This document shows, piece after piece, positions 35,536-44,477 of a stretch of 64,000 bases of DNA. The notes beneath the pieces were generated by a model, which saw nothing but the letters and a program-made list of their open reading frames with translations, had not been told where the DNA came from and made no database searches. The stretch comes from Streptomyces zinciresistens K42 (lineage in GTDB: Bacteria; Actinomycetota; Actinomycetes; Streptomycetales; Streptomycetaceae). The first letter of the stretch is position 1, and each line of letters opens with the position of its first letter. Where the stretch lies: assembly GCF_000225525.1 (NCBI RefSeq), contig NZ_AGBF01000007.1:1-64000 (forward strand). Reading direction: 5' to 3'. A program made the position numbers and the translations under genes.

Positions 35536-36186
35536 GTGCCCAAGCTGTGGAACGAGACGATCGAGGCGCATCGCCGCGCGGTGCGCGACGCGATTTTGAG
35601 CACCACGGCGGAGCTGGCCGCCGAGCGCGGAGTGCGGTCGGTGACGATGTCGCAGATCGCCGAACAGGCCGGCATCGGCCGGGCCACGCTGTACAAGTAC
35701 TTCCCGGACGTCGAAGCGATCCTGATCGCCTGGCATGACCGCCAGATCACCGAGCACCTGGGGCAGCTGGCGGAGGTCCGGGACCAGGCCGATGGGCCCG
35801 CCGACCAACTCGAGGCGGTTCTGAGGGCGTTCGCTCACATCTCGCGCCAGTCCCGCGGGCACCACGGCACCGAACTCGCGGCGTTGCTCCACCGGGACGA
35901 GCGGGTCGTCCGAGCGCAGCGGCAGCTCCACGACATGGTCCGGAACCTGCTGGCCGAGGGCGCGCAGACCGGCGCCTTCCGCGCCGATGTCACGCCCGAC
36001 GAGCTGGCGACCTACTGCCTCCACGCCCTGACCGCCGCTGCCGCCCTACCCTCCGAGGCGGCGGCCGACCGTCTCGTCACGGTGACCCTGTCCGGGCTGC
36101 GCGACGGTCACTCCATGCCGGACGACCGGAGGCCGCCGAGCCGGCCCGAGCACCAAGGCCACCACGCAGGGCGCTCAACCCTCTGA
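35536..36186 (+). CDS. TetR-family transcriptional regulator
   Basis: 216 residues: N-terminal HTH (VRSVTMSQIAEQAGIGRATL then YKYFPDVE) and a helical ligand-binding domain. The GTG at 35536 starts the family-like N-terminus MPKLWNETIEAHRRAV. No ribosome site is visible, and a -10-like TACACT (35524-35529) ends six bases before the GTG, so the mRNA may be leaderless. It probably represses itself and the divergent membrane-protein operon, and perhaps the methyltransferase at 45.1 kb. Confidence 0.88.
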   Translation: MPKLWNETIEAHRRAVRDAILSTTAELAAERGVRSVTMSQIAEQAGIGRATLYKYFPDVEAILIAWHDRQITEHLGQLAEVRDQADGPADQLEAVLRAFAHISRQSRGHHGTELAALLHRDERVVRAQRQLHDMVRNLLAEGAQTGAFRADVTPDELATYCLHALTAAAALPSEAAADRLVTVTLSGLRDGHSMPDDRRPPSRPEHQGHHAGRSTL

Positions 36187-36243
36187 GCTCGCCCACTTCC
36201 CCCGCGACTCCGCGTCAGCAGGGCAACAGCTGCCTTGAAGTTA

Positions 36244-36260
36244 TTGCAATCCTTTTGCAC
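36244..36260. promoter_or_regulatory. Nur box (nickel-responsive operator)
   Basis: TTGCAA-TCCTT-TTGCAC matches the Streptomyces Nur consensus tTGCaa-N5-ttGCAA at all but the last base. It lies 71 bases before the NiCoT gene. Nur is a Fur-family repressor of nickel uptake genes in S. coelicolor. Confidence 0.75.
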
Positions 36261-36330
36261 CTAACTACTAATCTCCATAGAGAATGGGCTGCGACCTGAC
36301 CTGAGCACGACCCGGATCAAGGACACCACC

Positions 36331-37455
36331 ATGACCGTTGCGCCCCATCCCCGGCCCGGCCTCGTCCGGCGTATACGCGGAGCACTCACCCCCCGCGAAT
36401 GGGCCCGGGCAGGCGGTCTGGCGGCCGTGATCCTCGCCCTGCATGTCATCGGTTGGGGCACGCTGCTGCTCGTCGTCGTCCCCCAGAACTTCGACCTGGG
36501 CGACCAGGGGGCATTCGGCATCGGCATCGGCGTCACCGCGTACGTGCTCGGCATGCGGCACGCCTTCGACGCCGACCACATCGCCGCGATCGACAACACC
36601 ACCCGCAAGCTGATCTCCGACGGCCAGCGCCCGCTCTCCGTGGGCTTCTTCTTCTCCCTCGGGCACTCGACCGTCGTCTTCCTGCTCGCCCTGCTCTTCG
36701 CACTCGGCGTGCGCTCCCTCGCCGGACCGGTGCAGGACGACGACTCCGCGCTGCAGCAGACGCTCGGGCTCATCGGCACGTCGGTCTCCGGTGTCTTCCT
36801 CTACGTCATCGCGGCCTTCAACCTCGTCGCCCTGCTCGGGATCCTGAAGGTCTTCCGCCGGATGCGCACCGGCGGCCACACCGAGGCGGACCTGGAAGCG
36901 CAGCTCAGCAACGGCGGCGGGGTCATGACCCGGATCCTCGGCCGGGCGACCCGGGCCGTCGGCAAGCCCTGGCACATGTACCCGCTGGGCTTCCTCTTCG
37001 GCCTCGGCTTCGACACCGCCACCGAGGTCTCCCTCCTCTTCCTCGCGGCGGGCGCGGCCGGCGCCGGCATTCCCTGGTACGCGATCCTGTGCCTGCCGGT
37101 GCTGTTCGCGGCCGGGATGAGCCTGCTCGACACGATCGACGGCTCATTCATGAACTTCGCCTACTCCTGGGCCTTCTCCAACCCGGTCCGCAAGGTCTTC
37201 TACAACATCACCATCACCGGCCTGTCGGTCGCCGCCGCGCTCATCATCGGCACAGTCGAACTACTGTCGATCGCCGCCGAGAAGCTCTCCCTGCACGGCG
37301 CCTTCTGGGACTGGGTCGGCCGCATCGACCTCAACAGCGTCGGATACGCCGTCGTCCTGCTCTTCGTCGTCACCTGGGCCGCCGCGCTGCTCATCTGGCG
37401 ATACGGCCGCATTGAGGAGAAATGGGCAGTCGCCCCGCAGTCCACGGCAGATTGA
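36331..37455 (+). CDS. NiCoT-family nickel/cobalt permease
   Basis: 374 residues, eight or so membrane helices. The family signature RHAFDADHIAAIDNTTR in helix 2 carries the H-x4-DH metal motif. GFFFSLGHSTVVF and LGFLFGLGFDTATE are the other conserved motifs. NiCoT proteins import Ni(II) and/or Co(II). The Nur box upstream supports nickel as the substrate. The island therefore pairs metal export genes with a nickel uptake gene. The ATG follows GGACACC without a strong ribosome site. Confidence 0.94.
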   Translation: MTVAPHPRPGLVRRIRGALTPREWARAGGLAAVILALHVIGWGTLLLVVVPQNFDLGDQGAFGIGIGVTAYVLGMRHAFDADHIAAIDNTTRKLISDGQRPLSVGFFFSLGHSTVVFLLALLFALGVRSLAGPVQDDDSALQQTLGLIGTSVSGVFLYVIAAFNLVALLGILKVFRRMRTGGHTEADLEAQLSNGGGVMTRILGRATRAVGKPWHMYPLGFLFGLGFDTATEVSLLFLAAGAAGAGIPWYAILCLPVLFAAGMSLLDTIDGSFMNFAYSWAFSNPVRKVFYNITITGLSVAAALIIGTVELLSIAAEKLSLHGAFWDWVGRIDLNSVGYAVVLLFVVTWAAALLIWRYGRIEEKWAVAPQSTAD

Positions 37456-37577
37456 CCCGCTGGGCGAGTGGGACACGCCGGGCGTACGGGTGAATCGCAC
37501 GGCTCCGCGTCGGTTACTCGCTTTGCACGGAAGGCAGGTTCCGGCATCGTGCCACCGCCCGATCGATCGGAGTTTGC

Positions 37578-38258
37578 ATGAACCGCCGGATAATATCCGC
37601 GAGCCGTGTGGGTGCGGCTCTGCTGATGGCCGCCGGACTCGCCCTTGCCGCAGCGCCCACTGCCGTCGCGGACGGCGACAGCGAGTTCAACGAAAAAGAG
37701 TTCCTCGCCATGACCATCGACCATCACTTTGGCGGCGTCCACATGGCCGAGATGTGTGTGCAGAAGACGACGCGGGCGGATCTCATGGGCCTCTGCTCGG
37801 AGATCAAGCACACGCAGTCCAAGGAGATCGCCGCGATGCGTTCGTGGCTGAAGGCCTGGTACAGCACCGATGAGACACCGAGCGTGCCGCACGAGAGCAT
37901 GCCGATGATGCACGAACTTGAGGGTCTGTCGGGTCGGGCCTTCGACGTGAAACTCTCCCGCCACTTCGCCCAGCATCACCGCGAGTTCCTGCCCGAGGCG
38001 GACAAGTGCCGCAAGCACGCCAAGCACAGCGAGTTGCGCGACTTGTGCGACACGATGCACAAGACCCAGACGGAGGAGATCGGCAAGTTCGAGGCGGTCA
38101 TCGCCGGTAAGCCGATCACCGTCGACACCGGCAACGGTGGCCTGGCGACCGCCGGCTCGCAAGGCGACGGCACCGGCGGAGCCGGGTGGCTGGCCGCCGG
38201 TGGTGCCGCCGCGGCACTGGGCACCGCCGCCCTGGGCCGGCGCCTGCGCCGCCAGTGA
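37578..38258 (+). CDS. DUF305 protein with C-terminal membrane anchor
   Basis: 226 residues: signal peptide (GLALAAAPTAVADG), DUF305 body with MTIDHHFGGVHMAEMC and SRHFAQHHREFLPEADKC, four Cys, and a C-terminal LATAGSQGDG then a hydrophobic segment and RRLRRQ. This end resembles a sortase signal (LAXTG-like, hydrophobic helix, basic tail), but the fourth motif residue is Ala instead of Thr. A sortase gene follows immediately. Copper binding by His/Met/Cys is inferred from family context. Confidence 0.85.
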   Translation: MNRRIISASRVGAALLMAAGLALAAAPTAVADGDSEFNEKEFLAMTIDHHFGGVHMAEMCVQKTTRADLMGLCSEIKHTQSKEIAAMRSWLKAWYSTDETPSVPHESMPMMHELEGLSGRAFDVKLSRHFAQHHREFLPEADKCRKHAKHSELRDLCDTMHKTQTEEIGKFEAVIAGKPITVDTGNGGLATAGSQGDGTGGAGWLAAGGAAAALGTAALGRRLRRQ

Positions 38259-38880
38259 CCGGCGGGCGCGCCGGGGCACACCCTGTGGGCGCTGGCCACA
38301 CTGTCGCTCTGGGTTGCCGCATTGGCGGCCGCCAGCGTCCCGGCGCGCCCTGCCGTCACCGCTGGGGCGGCATCGCTCTTGCCGATGCCGCCCCAGCGGT
38401 CTACAGCCAACACGACCTCGGCGGCGGGCCGGGTGCCGGTACGCCTGGCTCTGCCCCGGGTGGGTCTGGATGCGGCGGTGGTGCCTGTCACGGCAGGGGC
38501 CGATCGGCGCCTGGCCGTGCCCGATGACGGCAAGGCGGCCGGCTGGTGGAAGGACACCGCCCCGCCGGCAGCCGACAGGGCAGCACCGTCATCGCCGGGC
38601 ACCTCGACACCCCACGAGGGGCCGCCATCTTCGCACCCCTGACCCGGGTCAAGCCGGGTGACCGGGTCACGGTCACCACCGCGGCCGCCAGAGTGGGCTA
38701 CCGGGTTCGGGCGGTCACCGTGCGCCGCGGCGCCGCACTGTCGGGCGAGTTCATCACCACTATCGGGCCGCCCCGGCTGGTGCTGGTCACCTGCACCGGG
38801 CCCTACCGCCAAGGCAGCGGCTACCGCGACCGCCTCTACGTCGACGCCACCCCGGCCCCGCCGATTGGCAAGCGGAAGCC
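38255..38880 (+). pseudogene. Class E/F-type sortase, two frameshifts
   Basis: Three frames combine into a sortase: GTG start overlapping the DUF305 stop (TGGRAG), then HTLWALATLSLWVAALAAAS as the anchor and RVPVRLALPRVGLDAAVVPV, then GQGSTVIAGHLDT-type sequence with the catalytic His, Cys in LVLVTCTGPY and Arg in GYRDRLYVDATP. Breaks fall in G-runs at 38273-38276 (one extra G) and 38567-38568 (one missing). No stop follows promptly; the frame runs to 39022 antisense to the next gene. It may anchor the DUF305 protein. Confidence 0.72.
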
Positions 38881-38889
38881 TTCTGAGGG

Positions 38890-39660
38890 TCAAGCCCCCT
38901 TTCCGAAGACAAGCACCTCCGTGGAGGCGACGCCCATCGGCGCCAGGAAACTGGCCTCCAGGCTGCAGCCGAGAGTCGCGAAGAGGTCCACGCATGTCCG
39001 GCGAGGCATGGCGGCTGGGTAGGAGCCGTGCCCCGCGCCTCCCTGCGTGGCCCAGGCGCTGACCGTGGCCGGGTCCAGGCAGGTCTCTGTCATCACGTCG
39101 AAGACGATCCGACCACCGGGTCGTGTGACACGTGCCATCTCGAAGAAGTAGCGGGATGCGCAGAGGAAGGTCACGGTGTTGAAGACCTTGTGGGCCTGAA
39201 CGAGGTCGATGCTGCCGCCGGGTGTGGGGGCGAGACTGCATCCTGCAGTCGGTTGGGCGACCACGCTGAATGTGTCCACCAGGTAGTCGGCCCAGGGCGC
39301 TGCCGTCTCGTAGATCTCGTAGCGGTCCGGTGAACACTCCTTCAGCGTCTTCTCCAGGTACCGTCCGGACCCGGGACCGATCTCCAGCACCGTGTTCGGG
39401 TTGGCAGCGAAGACGCCGAGAGCGCGTAGTTCATCGATGGTGGACTGGGTGGCGCCAGGCGTCCCGTTCATGACCTCGTCGATGTAGTCACCGACCGACA
39501 CACCGGCCGCCCGTGCAGCCCGCACCGTTGCCTCGAACGGGATGAAGTCGTCGACGCCACCCAGGTTGTTGGTACTGCGCACGATGTCGAATCCAGCACG
39601 CCCCAAGAGCCGCTTGACCCCCGACTTCAATACTGACGTTCTCCTGCCTGCTGCCCTCAT
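38890..39660 (-). CDS. SAM-dependent methyltransferase
   Basis: 256 residues with motif I TVLEIGPGSGRYLEKTL and a conserved VTRPGGRIVFDVMTE strand. The N-terminal region (KRLLGRAGFDIVRS, FEATVRAARAAGVSVGDYID) resembles glycolipid/sugar-associated methyltransferases, but the substrate is unknown. The ATG at 39660 has no clear ribosome site; a TTG ten codons in has AGGAG upstream and may be the true start. It converges on the sortase remnant. Confidence 0.75.
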   Translation of the reverse strand: MRAAGRRTSVLKSGVKRLLGRAGFDIVRSTNNLGGVDDFIPFEATVRAARAAGVSVGDYIDEVMNGTPGATQSTIDELRALGVFAANPNTVLEIGPGSGRYLEKTLKECSPDRYEIYETAAPWADYLVDTFSVVAQPTAGCSLAPTPGGSIDLVQAHKVFNTVTFLCASRYFFEMARVTRPGGRIVFDVMTETCLDPATVSAWATQGGAGHGSYPAAMPRRTCVDLFATLGCSLEASFLAPMGVASTEVLVFGKGA

Positions 39661-39845
39661 CAGGCATCCCCCCCCAGGTCATGTCCACCCTCGGTGTCAG
39701 CAGGCGCCCGACCGCCGGGCGCACCTCTTTTGCACCGCGCCCCCGGGCTCCCAATCACCCGTCGAGGAAGCGCCACCCTACTAAATTACTTAGCACTTCG
39801 GGCTACTGTTTCCCCATGACCGATCCGCGCGCCCGGGGGCTGCTC
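39661..39845. other. Gap with a possible operator and lost gene start
   Basis: CTACTAAATTACTTAGCACTT (split here as an imperfect inverted repeat at 39779-39799) precedes an ATG at 39815 in the plus direction that reads MTDPRARGLL before running into the next gene. It resembles the site at 53827 and may be the operator and first codons of a deleted MarR-like gene. Confidence 0.3.
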
Positions 39846-41015
39846 TCAGCGCCGTGCCAGATACCTCTGCATGGCACGGTGCAGGGTCTTGTTGACGGCG
39901 CCCTCGAGTGGCAGCTCCCATTCACCGAGCGTCTCGACGACCTGGCCTCCCGTGCCGAGCTTCCAGCGCATCAGGCCGAAAGACCGCTCCTGGGGATCGA
40001 GTACGTCGGGAACGCCCCGCATGTCGTACACCTGGGCGCCCAGCGTGTGCGCGTCGCGGAGCATCCGCCACTGCAGGGCGTTGCTCGGCCGCACCTCGCG
40101 GCGGTGGTCCGCGGACGCCCCCGTCTGGTACCAGGCCCGGCGCCCCGCCACGATCAGCGTGTGCGCGGCGAGCACCTCCCCGTCGTGCCACGCCAGGTAC
40201 AGCCGCATGCGGCCAGGTGCCTCCGCGTTGAGCTCCCGGTACTGGCGCTGGAAGTACTCCAGCGAGCGTCCGAGCCGGAAACCGTCGCGCCGCTCGGTGA
40301 GCTGCAGCAGCCGGTAGAACTCCGGCAGATAGTCGGCTGTCCCGACGCAGGGCTCGACATCGGCCTTCGTCGCCTTCTTTATGTTGCGCCGCCACTCCTG
40401 GTTCAGCCCCGCCCACAGGTCGTCGAGGCCGCGGCCGGCGAGCGGCACCTCGACGAGGTAGCGGGGCTGCGCGTCGCCGGAGTTCCCCTCCTCGCCGCAG
40501 CGCTGCCATCCGGCCGCCCGCAGCCGGTCCGCGACGGCGGCGCCGACCGGGTCGACGAGGTCCGGCAGCACGTCGCCGACGCGGCGACCGGGACCGACCG
40601 CCTCCTTGAGGGCCGCGGCGTTCCAGCGGCGGTACGGCAGCGGCGGCCCCATCCGTACCGCGAAGGCGCCGGCCGACCGGAGATGGTCCAGCAGCGGCTG
40701 AAGCAGCTGCGGCAGCCGCGGGTCCGCCCAGTCCACCACCGGCCCTTCCGGCAGGTAGGCGAAGTGCCGGCGGGTTCCTGGCAGTGGCCGGTACAGCACC
40801 TGGGCCGCGCCGCACTGGCGTCCCGAGTCGTCGAACCATCCGAGCTGTTCAGCTTTCCAGCCGGTCTTCACCGCGGCCCAGGACGGGTACTGCAGGAAGC
40901 TCGCCTGTCCGGGGAGAGAGTCCAGATATCCCCGGTGCTGTTCGGCGGTCGTGGTGAGCACCTCGTAGCTGCGGGTGTGTGTGGCTTCGGACATCTGCGC
41001 CTCTGTCACGGCCAT
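39846..41015 (-). CDS. FemX/FemA-like aminoacyltransferase
   Basis: 389 residues with the two-GNAT fold of Fem transferases: FLQYPSWAAVKTGWKAEQLG near the N-terminus, LWAGLNQEWRRNIKKATKAD in the middle, and YDMRGVPDVLDPQERSFGLM near the end. These enzymes add amino acids to the peptidoglycan stem (FemX adds the first bridge residue using charged tRNA). It diverges from murJ, so both lipid-II steps may be co-regulated. The ATG at 41015 is chosen; upstream sequence is Arg/Pro-rich and not family-like. Confidence 0.9.
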   Translation of the reverse strand: MAVTEAQMSEATHTRSYEVLTTTAEQHRGYLDSLPGQASFLQYPSWAAVKTGWKAEQLGWFDDSGRQCGAAQVLYRPLPGTRRHFAYLPEGPVVDWADPRLPQLLQPLLDHLRSAGAFAVRMGPPLPYRRWNAAALKEAVGPGRRVGDVLPDLVDPVGAAVADRLRAAGWQRCGEEGNSGDAQPRYLVEVPLAGRGLDDLWAGLNQEWRRNIKKATKADVEPCVGTADYLPEFYRLLQLTERRDGFRLGRSLEYFQRQYRELNAEAPGRMRLYLAWHDGEVLAAHTLIVAGRRAWYQTGASADHRREVRPSNALQWRMLRDAHTLGAQVYDMRGVPDVLDPQERSFGLMRWKLGTGGQVVETLGEWELPLEGAVNKTLHRAMQRYLARR

Positions 41016-41158
41016 GTGGCGGGTCTCCTCGATCTGTTCCGTACTCCTCCGCCGGGAGGGCGGCGGGACAGACCCGCCTGTCTCTTGCACGCGTGGCGGC
41101 CCCAGCGTGTGGCGGGGAATTCCACCGAGCTGCTCAAGCGGCGGGGAGGACACGCGGC

Positions 41159-42850
41159 GTGACGGCTCAGGAGCAGGCGGAAGCCGCCACCGATCCGGTT
41201 CCGAAGTCCCGTGCGACGCCCCGGTTGCGCGGCGGGGCCGTGATGATGCTGGGCTCCCTGGCGTCACGGGCCACCGGGTTCGTCCGCGGCGCGGTCGTGG
41301 TCGCCGCACTGGGCACGGCGCTGCTCGGCGACGCCTACAACGTCGCCAACACGGTGCCGAACATCGTCTACATCCTGCTGATCGGCGGAGCGCTCAACTC
41401 GGTGTTCGTGCCGGAGCTGGTGCGCGCCGCCAAGGAGCACGCGGACGGCGGGGCCGCGTACACCGCCCAGCTCCTTACGCTCTGCCTGACCGCCCTGACC
41501 GCGATCACCACCGCAGCCGTTCTGGCCGCGCCGTGGATCGTCTCCGCGTACACCGACTACACGGGCCCCCAGCGCGACCTCACCGTCGCCCTCGCCCGCT
41601 ACTGCCTGCCGCAGATCCTCTTCTACGGCGTGTTCACCGTGCTCGGCCAGGTCCTCAACGCCCGCGACCGGTTCGGGGCGATGATGTGGACTCCGGTGCT
41701 CAACAACGTCACCGTGATCGCGGTGTTCGGGCTCTACCTGGTGATCGCCCGTACCGCGAGCACGGCGGGCGAGGTCACGGACGGCCAGTTGCTCCTGCTC
41801 GGCCTGGGCAGCACGGCGGGCATCGCCGTCCAGGCGCTGGCACTGCTGCCGTCGCTGCGGGCGGCCGGGTTCAGGTGGCAGCCGCGGTTCGACTGGCGCG
41901 GCTCGGGCCTCGGGCGGCCGGTGCGGGCCGCCGCCTGGACCCTTCTGCTGGTCCTGGTGAACCAGGTCGCGTACTGGGTGGTGACCCGGCTGTCCACGTC
42001 CGCCGGGGTGCGGGCCGTCGCCGAGGGCGTCACGGAGGGCGTCGGTTACACCGCGTACAGCAGCGCCTATCAGCTGTGGGTGGTACCGCAGGGCATCATC
42101 ACCGTCTCCCTGGTCACCGCACTGCTGCCCCGGATGAGCCGGGCCGCCACCGACGGCGACCTGGCGCAGGTGAGCGCCGGCCTCGCCCGGACCCTGCGTA
42201 CGACAGCAGTGGCGATCGTGCCCGCCGTGTTCCTCTTCCTGACGCTTGCGCCTCAACTCGCCGGGCTCGCCTACCAGTACGGGCAGGTGAGCGACGCCGA
42301 TGCCCGAGCGATCGGCTGGGTGCTGGCGGCGTTCGCACCCGGGCTGGCGGCCTTCTCCGCGCAGTACGTGCTCTCGCGCGGCTTCTACGCGCTCGGCGAC
42401 ACCCGTACGCCGTTCCTGCTGACCCTGGTCATCGCCGGCGTCAACGCGGGGCTGTCCGTGGCCTCGTACGTCCTGCTGCCCGCGCGCTGGGCGGTCACCG
42501 GCATCGCGGCCGCGTACGCGATCGCCTGTACGGCGGGCCTGTGCTGCACCGCGCTGGTCCTGCGCCGCAGGCTGGGCCATTCCCTGGAACGGGCGCTCGG
42601 CACCCACCTTCGCCTCGGCGTCGCCTGCCTGCCGGGCGCCGCCCTGGCGTACGCGGCAAGCGGCTGGTTCACGGAGCAACTGGGCGGCGGCCTCGCCGGA
42701 GACGCCTCCGGCCTGGTGGCCGGCGCCGCCGTCATCGGCCTGTCGGTCGTGGTGTTGGCGAGCCCGCTGCGCATCCCCGAGGTCGGTGAGCTCGTTGCGC
42801 CACTGACTCGCCGTTTCGGACCGCGTGGCCGTCGCAGGAGGGGGCGATGA
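41159..42850 (+). CDS. murJ: MurJ/MviN-family lipid II flippase
   Basis: 563 residues with about 14 membrane helices. Family motifs include MLGSLASRATGFVRGAVVVA, GDAYNVANTVPNIVYILLIG, GQVLNARDRFGAMMW and LSRGFYALGDTRTP. MurJ moves lipid II across the membrane. The GTG at 41159 has GGGGAGGA eight bases before. It overlaps an ECF sigma gene by four bases. Streptomyces carry several MurJ-like proteins, so this may be an accessory copy. Confidence 0.92.
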   Translation: MTAQEQAEAATDPVPKSRATPRLRGGAVMMLGSLASRATGFVRGAVVVAALGTALLGDAYNVANTVPNIVYILLIGGALNSVFVPELVRAAKEHADGGAAYTAQLLTLCLTALTAITTAAVLAAPWIVSAYTDYTGPQRDLTVALARYCLPQILFYGVFTVLGQVLNARDRFGAMMWTPVLNNVTVIAVFGLYLVIARTASTAGEVTDGQLLLLGLGSTAGIAVQALALLPSLRAAGFRWQPRFDWRGSGLGRPVRAAAWTLLLVLVNQVAYWVVTRLSTSAGVRAVAEGVTEGVGYTAYSSAYQLWVVPQGIITVSLVTALLPRMSRAATDGDLAQVSAGLARTLRTTAVAIVPAVFLFLTLAPQLAGLAYQYGQVSDADARAIGWVLAAFAPGLAAFSAQYVLSRGFYALGDTRTPFLLTLVIAGVNAGLSVASYVLLPARWAVTGIAAAYAIACTAGLCCTALVLRRRLGHSLERALGTHLRLGVACLPGAALAYAASGWFTEQLGGGLAGDASGLVAGAAVIGLSVVVLASPLRIPEVGELVAPLTRRFGPRGRRRRGR

Positions 42851-43422
42851 CGGACAGCCAGGATCAGGCATCGGACGCCCGCGGGGACTTCGAGCGCTTC
42901 TACGCCGAGAGCGTCAAGCGGCTCGTCACCGTCGTGTACGCCGTGACAGGCGACCTCGGTGAGGCGGAGGACGCGGTCCAGGAGGCGTACGCCAGGGCCT
43001 GGCCGCGGTGGGAGCAACTCGTCGAACAAGGGGATCCGACGCCGTGGGTGCGGACGGTCGCCCTGCGTCTGGCGGTCAGCACCTGGCGTCGGGCCCGCAA
43101 CCGGCTCCGCGCCCACTTCCGGCACGGTCCACCGCCCGACCTGCCCGGCCTCGCACCCGACCACGTGGCCCTGGTCGCCGCGCTGCGGCACCTCAGCCCC
43201 GAACAGCGGCGCGCGGTGGTGCTGCATCACCTCCTGGACCTCCCGGTGGAGGAGGTCGCCCGCGAGACCGGGTCGACGAGCACGGCGGTACGCTCGCGAC
43301 TCATGCGGGCCCGCCGCGTTCTCAGCAGCCAGCTCACCGACTCGCCGGAAACCTCGACGGCACGAACAGGTCGTACACCGACCGCCGCACAGCCCCGGCA
43401 GGAGGTCCTCCCCCATGAGTGA
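42847..43422 (+). CDS. ECF (SigE-type) RNA polymerase sigma factor
   Basis: 191 residues. Region 2 is DFERFYAESVKRLVTVVYAV with GEAEDAVQEAYARAW; region 4 is LSPEQRRAVVLHHLLDLPVE with STSTAVRSRLMRARRVL. It overlaps murJ upstream (ATGA) and the putative anti-sigma gene downstream by eight bases, so all three are one operon. It likely responds to an envelope signal transmitted by that partner. Confidence 0.9.
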   Translation: MTDSQDQASDARGDFERFYAESVKRLVTVVYAVTGDLGEAEDAVQEAYARAWPRWEQLVEQGDPTPWVRTVALRLAVSTWRRARNRLRAHFRHGPPPDLPGLAPDHVALVAALRHLSPEQRRAVVLHHLLDLPVEEVARETGSTSTAVRSRLMRARRVLSSQLTDSPETSTARTGRTPTAAQPRQEVLPHE

Positions 43423-44269
43423 CGAAACCCGCCGTCCCCCGCAGGACGACCTCGGCCCGCTGCTCCACAGCTTCGCCGACGAGGCCGAGCCCCTGATCAC
43501 CGTCGGCGGAGGTGTCGCGGACGTGCACGAGCGGGTGCGCCACCACCGGACGCGTCGTCGGCTGGCGGTCACCACGACGGGCTGCGCCGCCTTGCTCTCG
43601 CTCGGTCTGTGGGGCCTGCCACCTCTGCTCGGCGGCGCGCCCGCCGACCGCCCCGAGCGGACCAGCCCCGGTCTCGTCTCGGCCGCCTCGATCCTGCCGT
43701 CACCGGACAGCGATGGCGGCCTCCCCCGCACGGATCTGCCGTCTCCCTCAGCCCTGCCCTGGGACGCCAGTCATGGCTGGCGCACTACAACCACAGGCGA
43801 CGGCGCCACCACGCCGCTGCCCACCGGCGGGCCGGGCGACTGCGCACTGCGGTGGTTCGACGGGACCGGCGCCGAGGACCAGATCGCCCGTACCTACAGG
43901 GGGGACGGCGGCGCGACGGCACAGCACCGCATCGCGTCGTACGCGGACAACTCCGCCGCCCGGCACGCCGTCGGACAGCTGGCCGAAGCCCTCCACGGGT
44001 GCGGCTGGCACGAGATCCGAAGTCCCGGCGACCAGGACCACGGCTCGACGGCTCCGCTGCTCTACGAGTACGTCCTGGCCAACGGGGCGGGAGCCCCGCT
44101 GCGCGTCACGCTGGTCCAGTCCGACCACCGGGTCGCCGTGCTCGTACTCGCCACCCCGCAGGTCGCCGATCACGCACACGCCGACCCACGGACCGAGCGC
44201 TGCCTGGAGCAGACCGTGAACTCCGCGCTGCCGCACGCCCCTTCACCATCGGCCACGAGGCATTGCTGA
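43415..44269 (+). CDS. Membrane protein, putative anti-sigma partner
   Basis: 284 residues: cytosolic N-terminus of about 50 residues (LLHSFADEAEPLITVGGGVA), one membrane helix (about 52-72), and an extracytoplasmic domain with two conserved-looking Cys (GDCALRWFDG, HGCGWHEI) and a third near the end. No known anti-sigma motif is evident, but the position straight after an ECF gene with overlap is the standard place. A strong hairpin follows. Function is inferred from context. Confidence 0.7.
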   Translation: MSDETRRPPQDDLGPLLHSFADEAEPLITVGGGVADVHERVRHHRTRRRLAVTTTGCAALLSLGLWGLPPLLGGAPADRPERTSPGLVSAASILPSPDSDGGLPRTDLPSPSALPWDASHGWRTTTTGDGATTPLPTGGPGDCALRWFDGTGAEDQIARTYRGDGGATAQHRIASYADNSAARHAVGQLAEALHGCGWHEIRSPGDQDHGSTAPLLYEYVLANGAGAPLRVTLVQSDHRVAVLVLATPQVADHAHADPRTERCLEQTVNSALPHAPSPSATRHC

Positions 44270-44273
44270 CCAT

Positions 44274-44309
44274 GGCCCCAGGGCATGTGGGGCGTCACAT
44301 CCTGGGGCC
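44274..44309. terminator. Bidirectional hairpin terminator
   Basis: GGCCCCAGG and CCTGGGGCC form a perfect 9-bp stem around an 18-base loop, five bases past the stop of the preceding gene and overlapping the end of the leftward remnant. Confidence 0.8.
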
Positions 44310-44430
44310 GTGTCCACCGAGCGCGAGAGCCGGCACCAACTCGTCGGCGAACTGACCGGGGCGGGTCACATGGCCGAAGTGCCCGCCCGGCAGCTCGATC
44401 ACGTCCCGGCCGAGCCTGCGCCCCGGTGCG
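44295..44430 (-). pseudogene. Alpha/beta hydrolase, C-terminal remnant
   Basis: Minus-strand reading VIELPGGHFGHVTRPGQFAD followed by ELVPALALGGHGPRM and a stop at 44295. It carries the GGHFG region that holds the catalytic His of alpha/beta hydrolases. The rest of the gene is absent, replaced by the DUF2218 gene region. Confidence 0.6.
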
Positions 44431-44477
44431 ACGCTTCCTCGTGAGCGGGACAGCCGCCTGATTCCCGCCGTCGCGCA

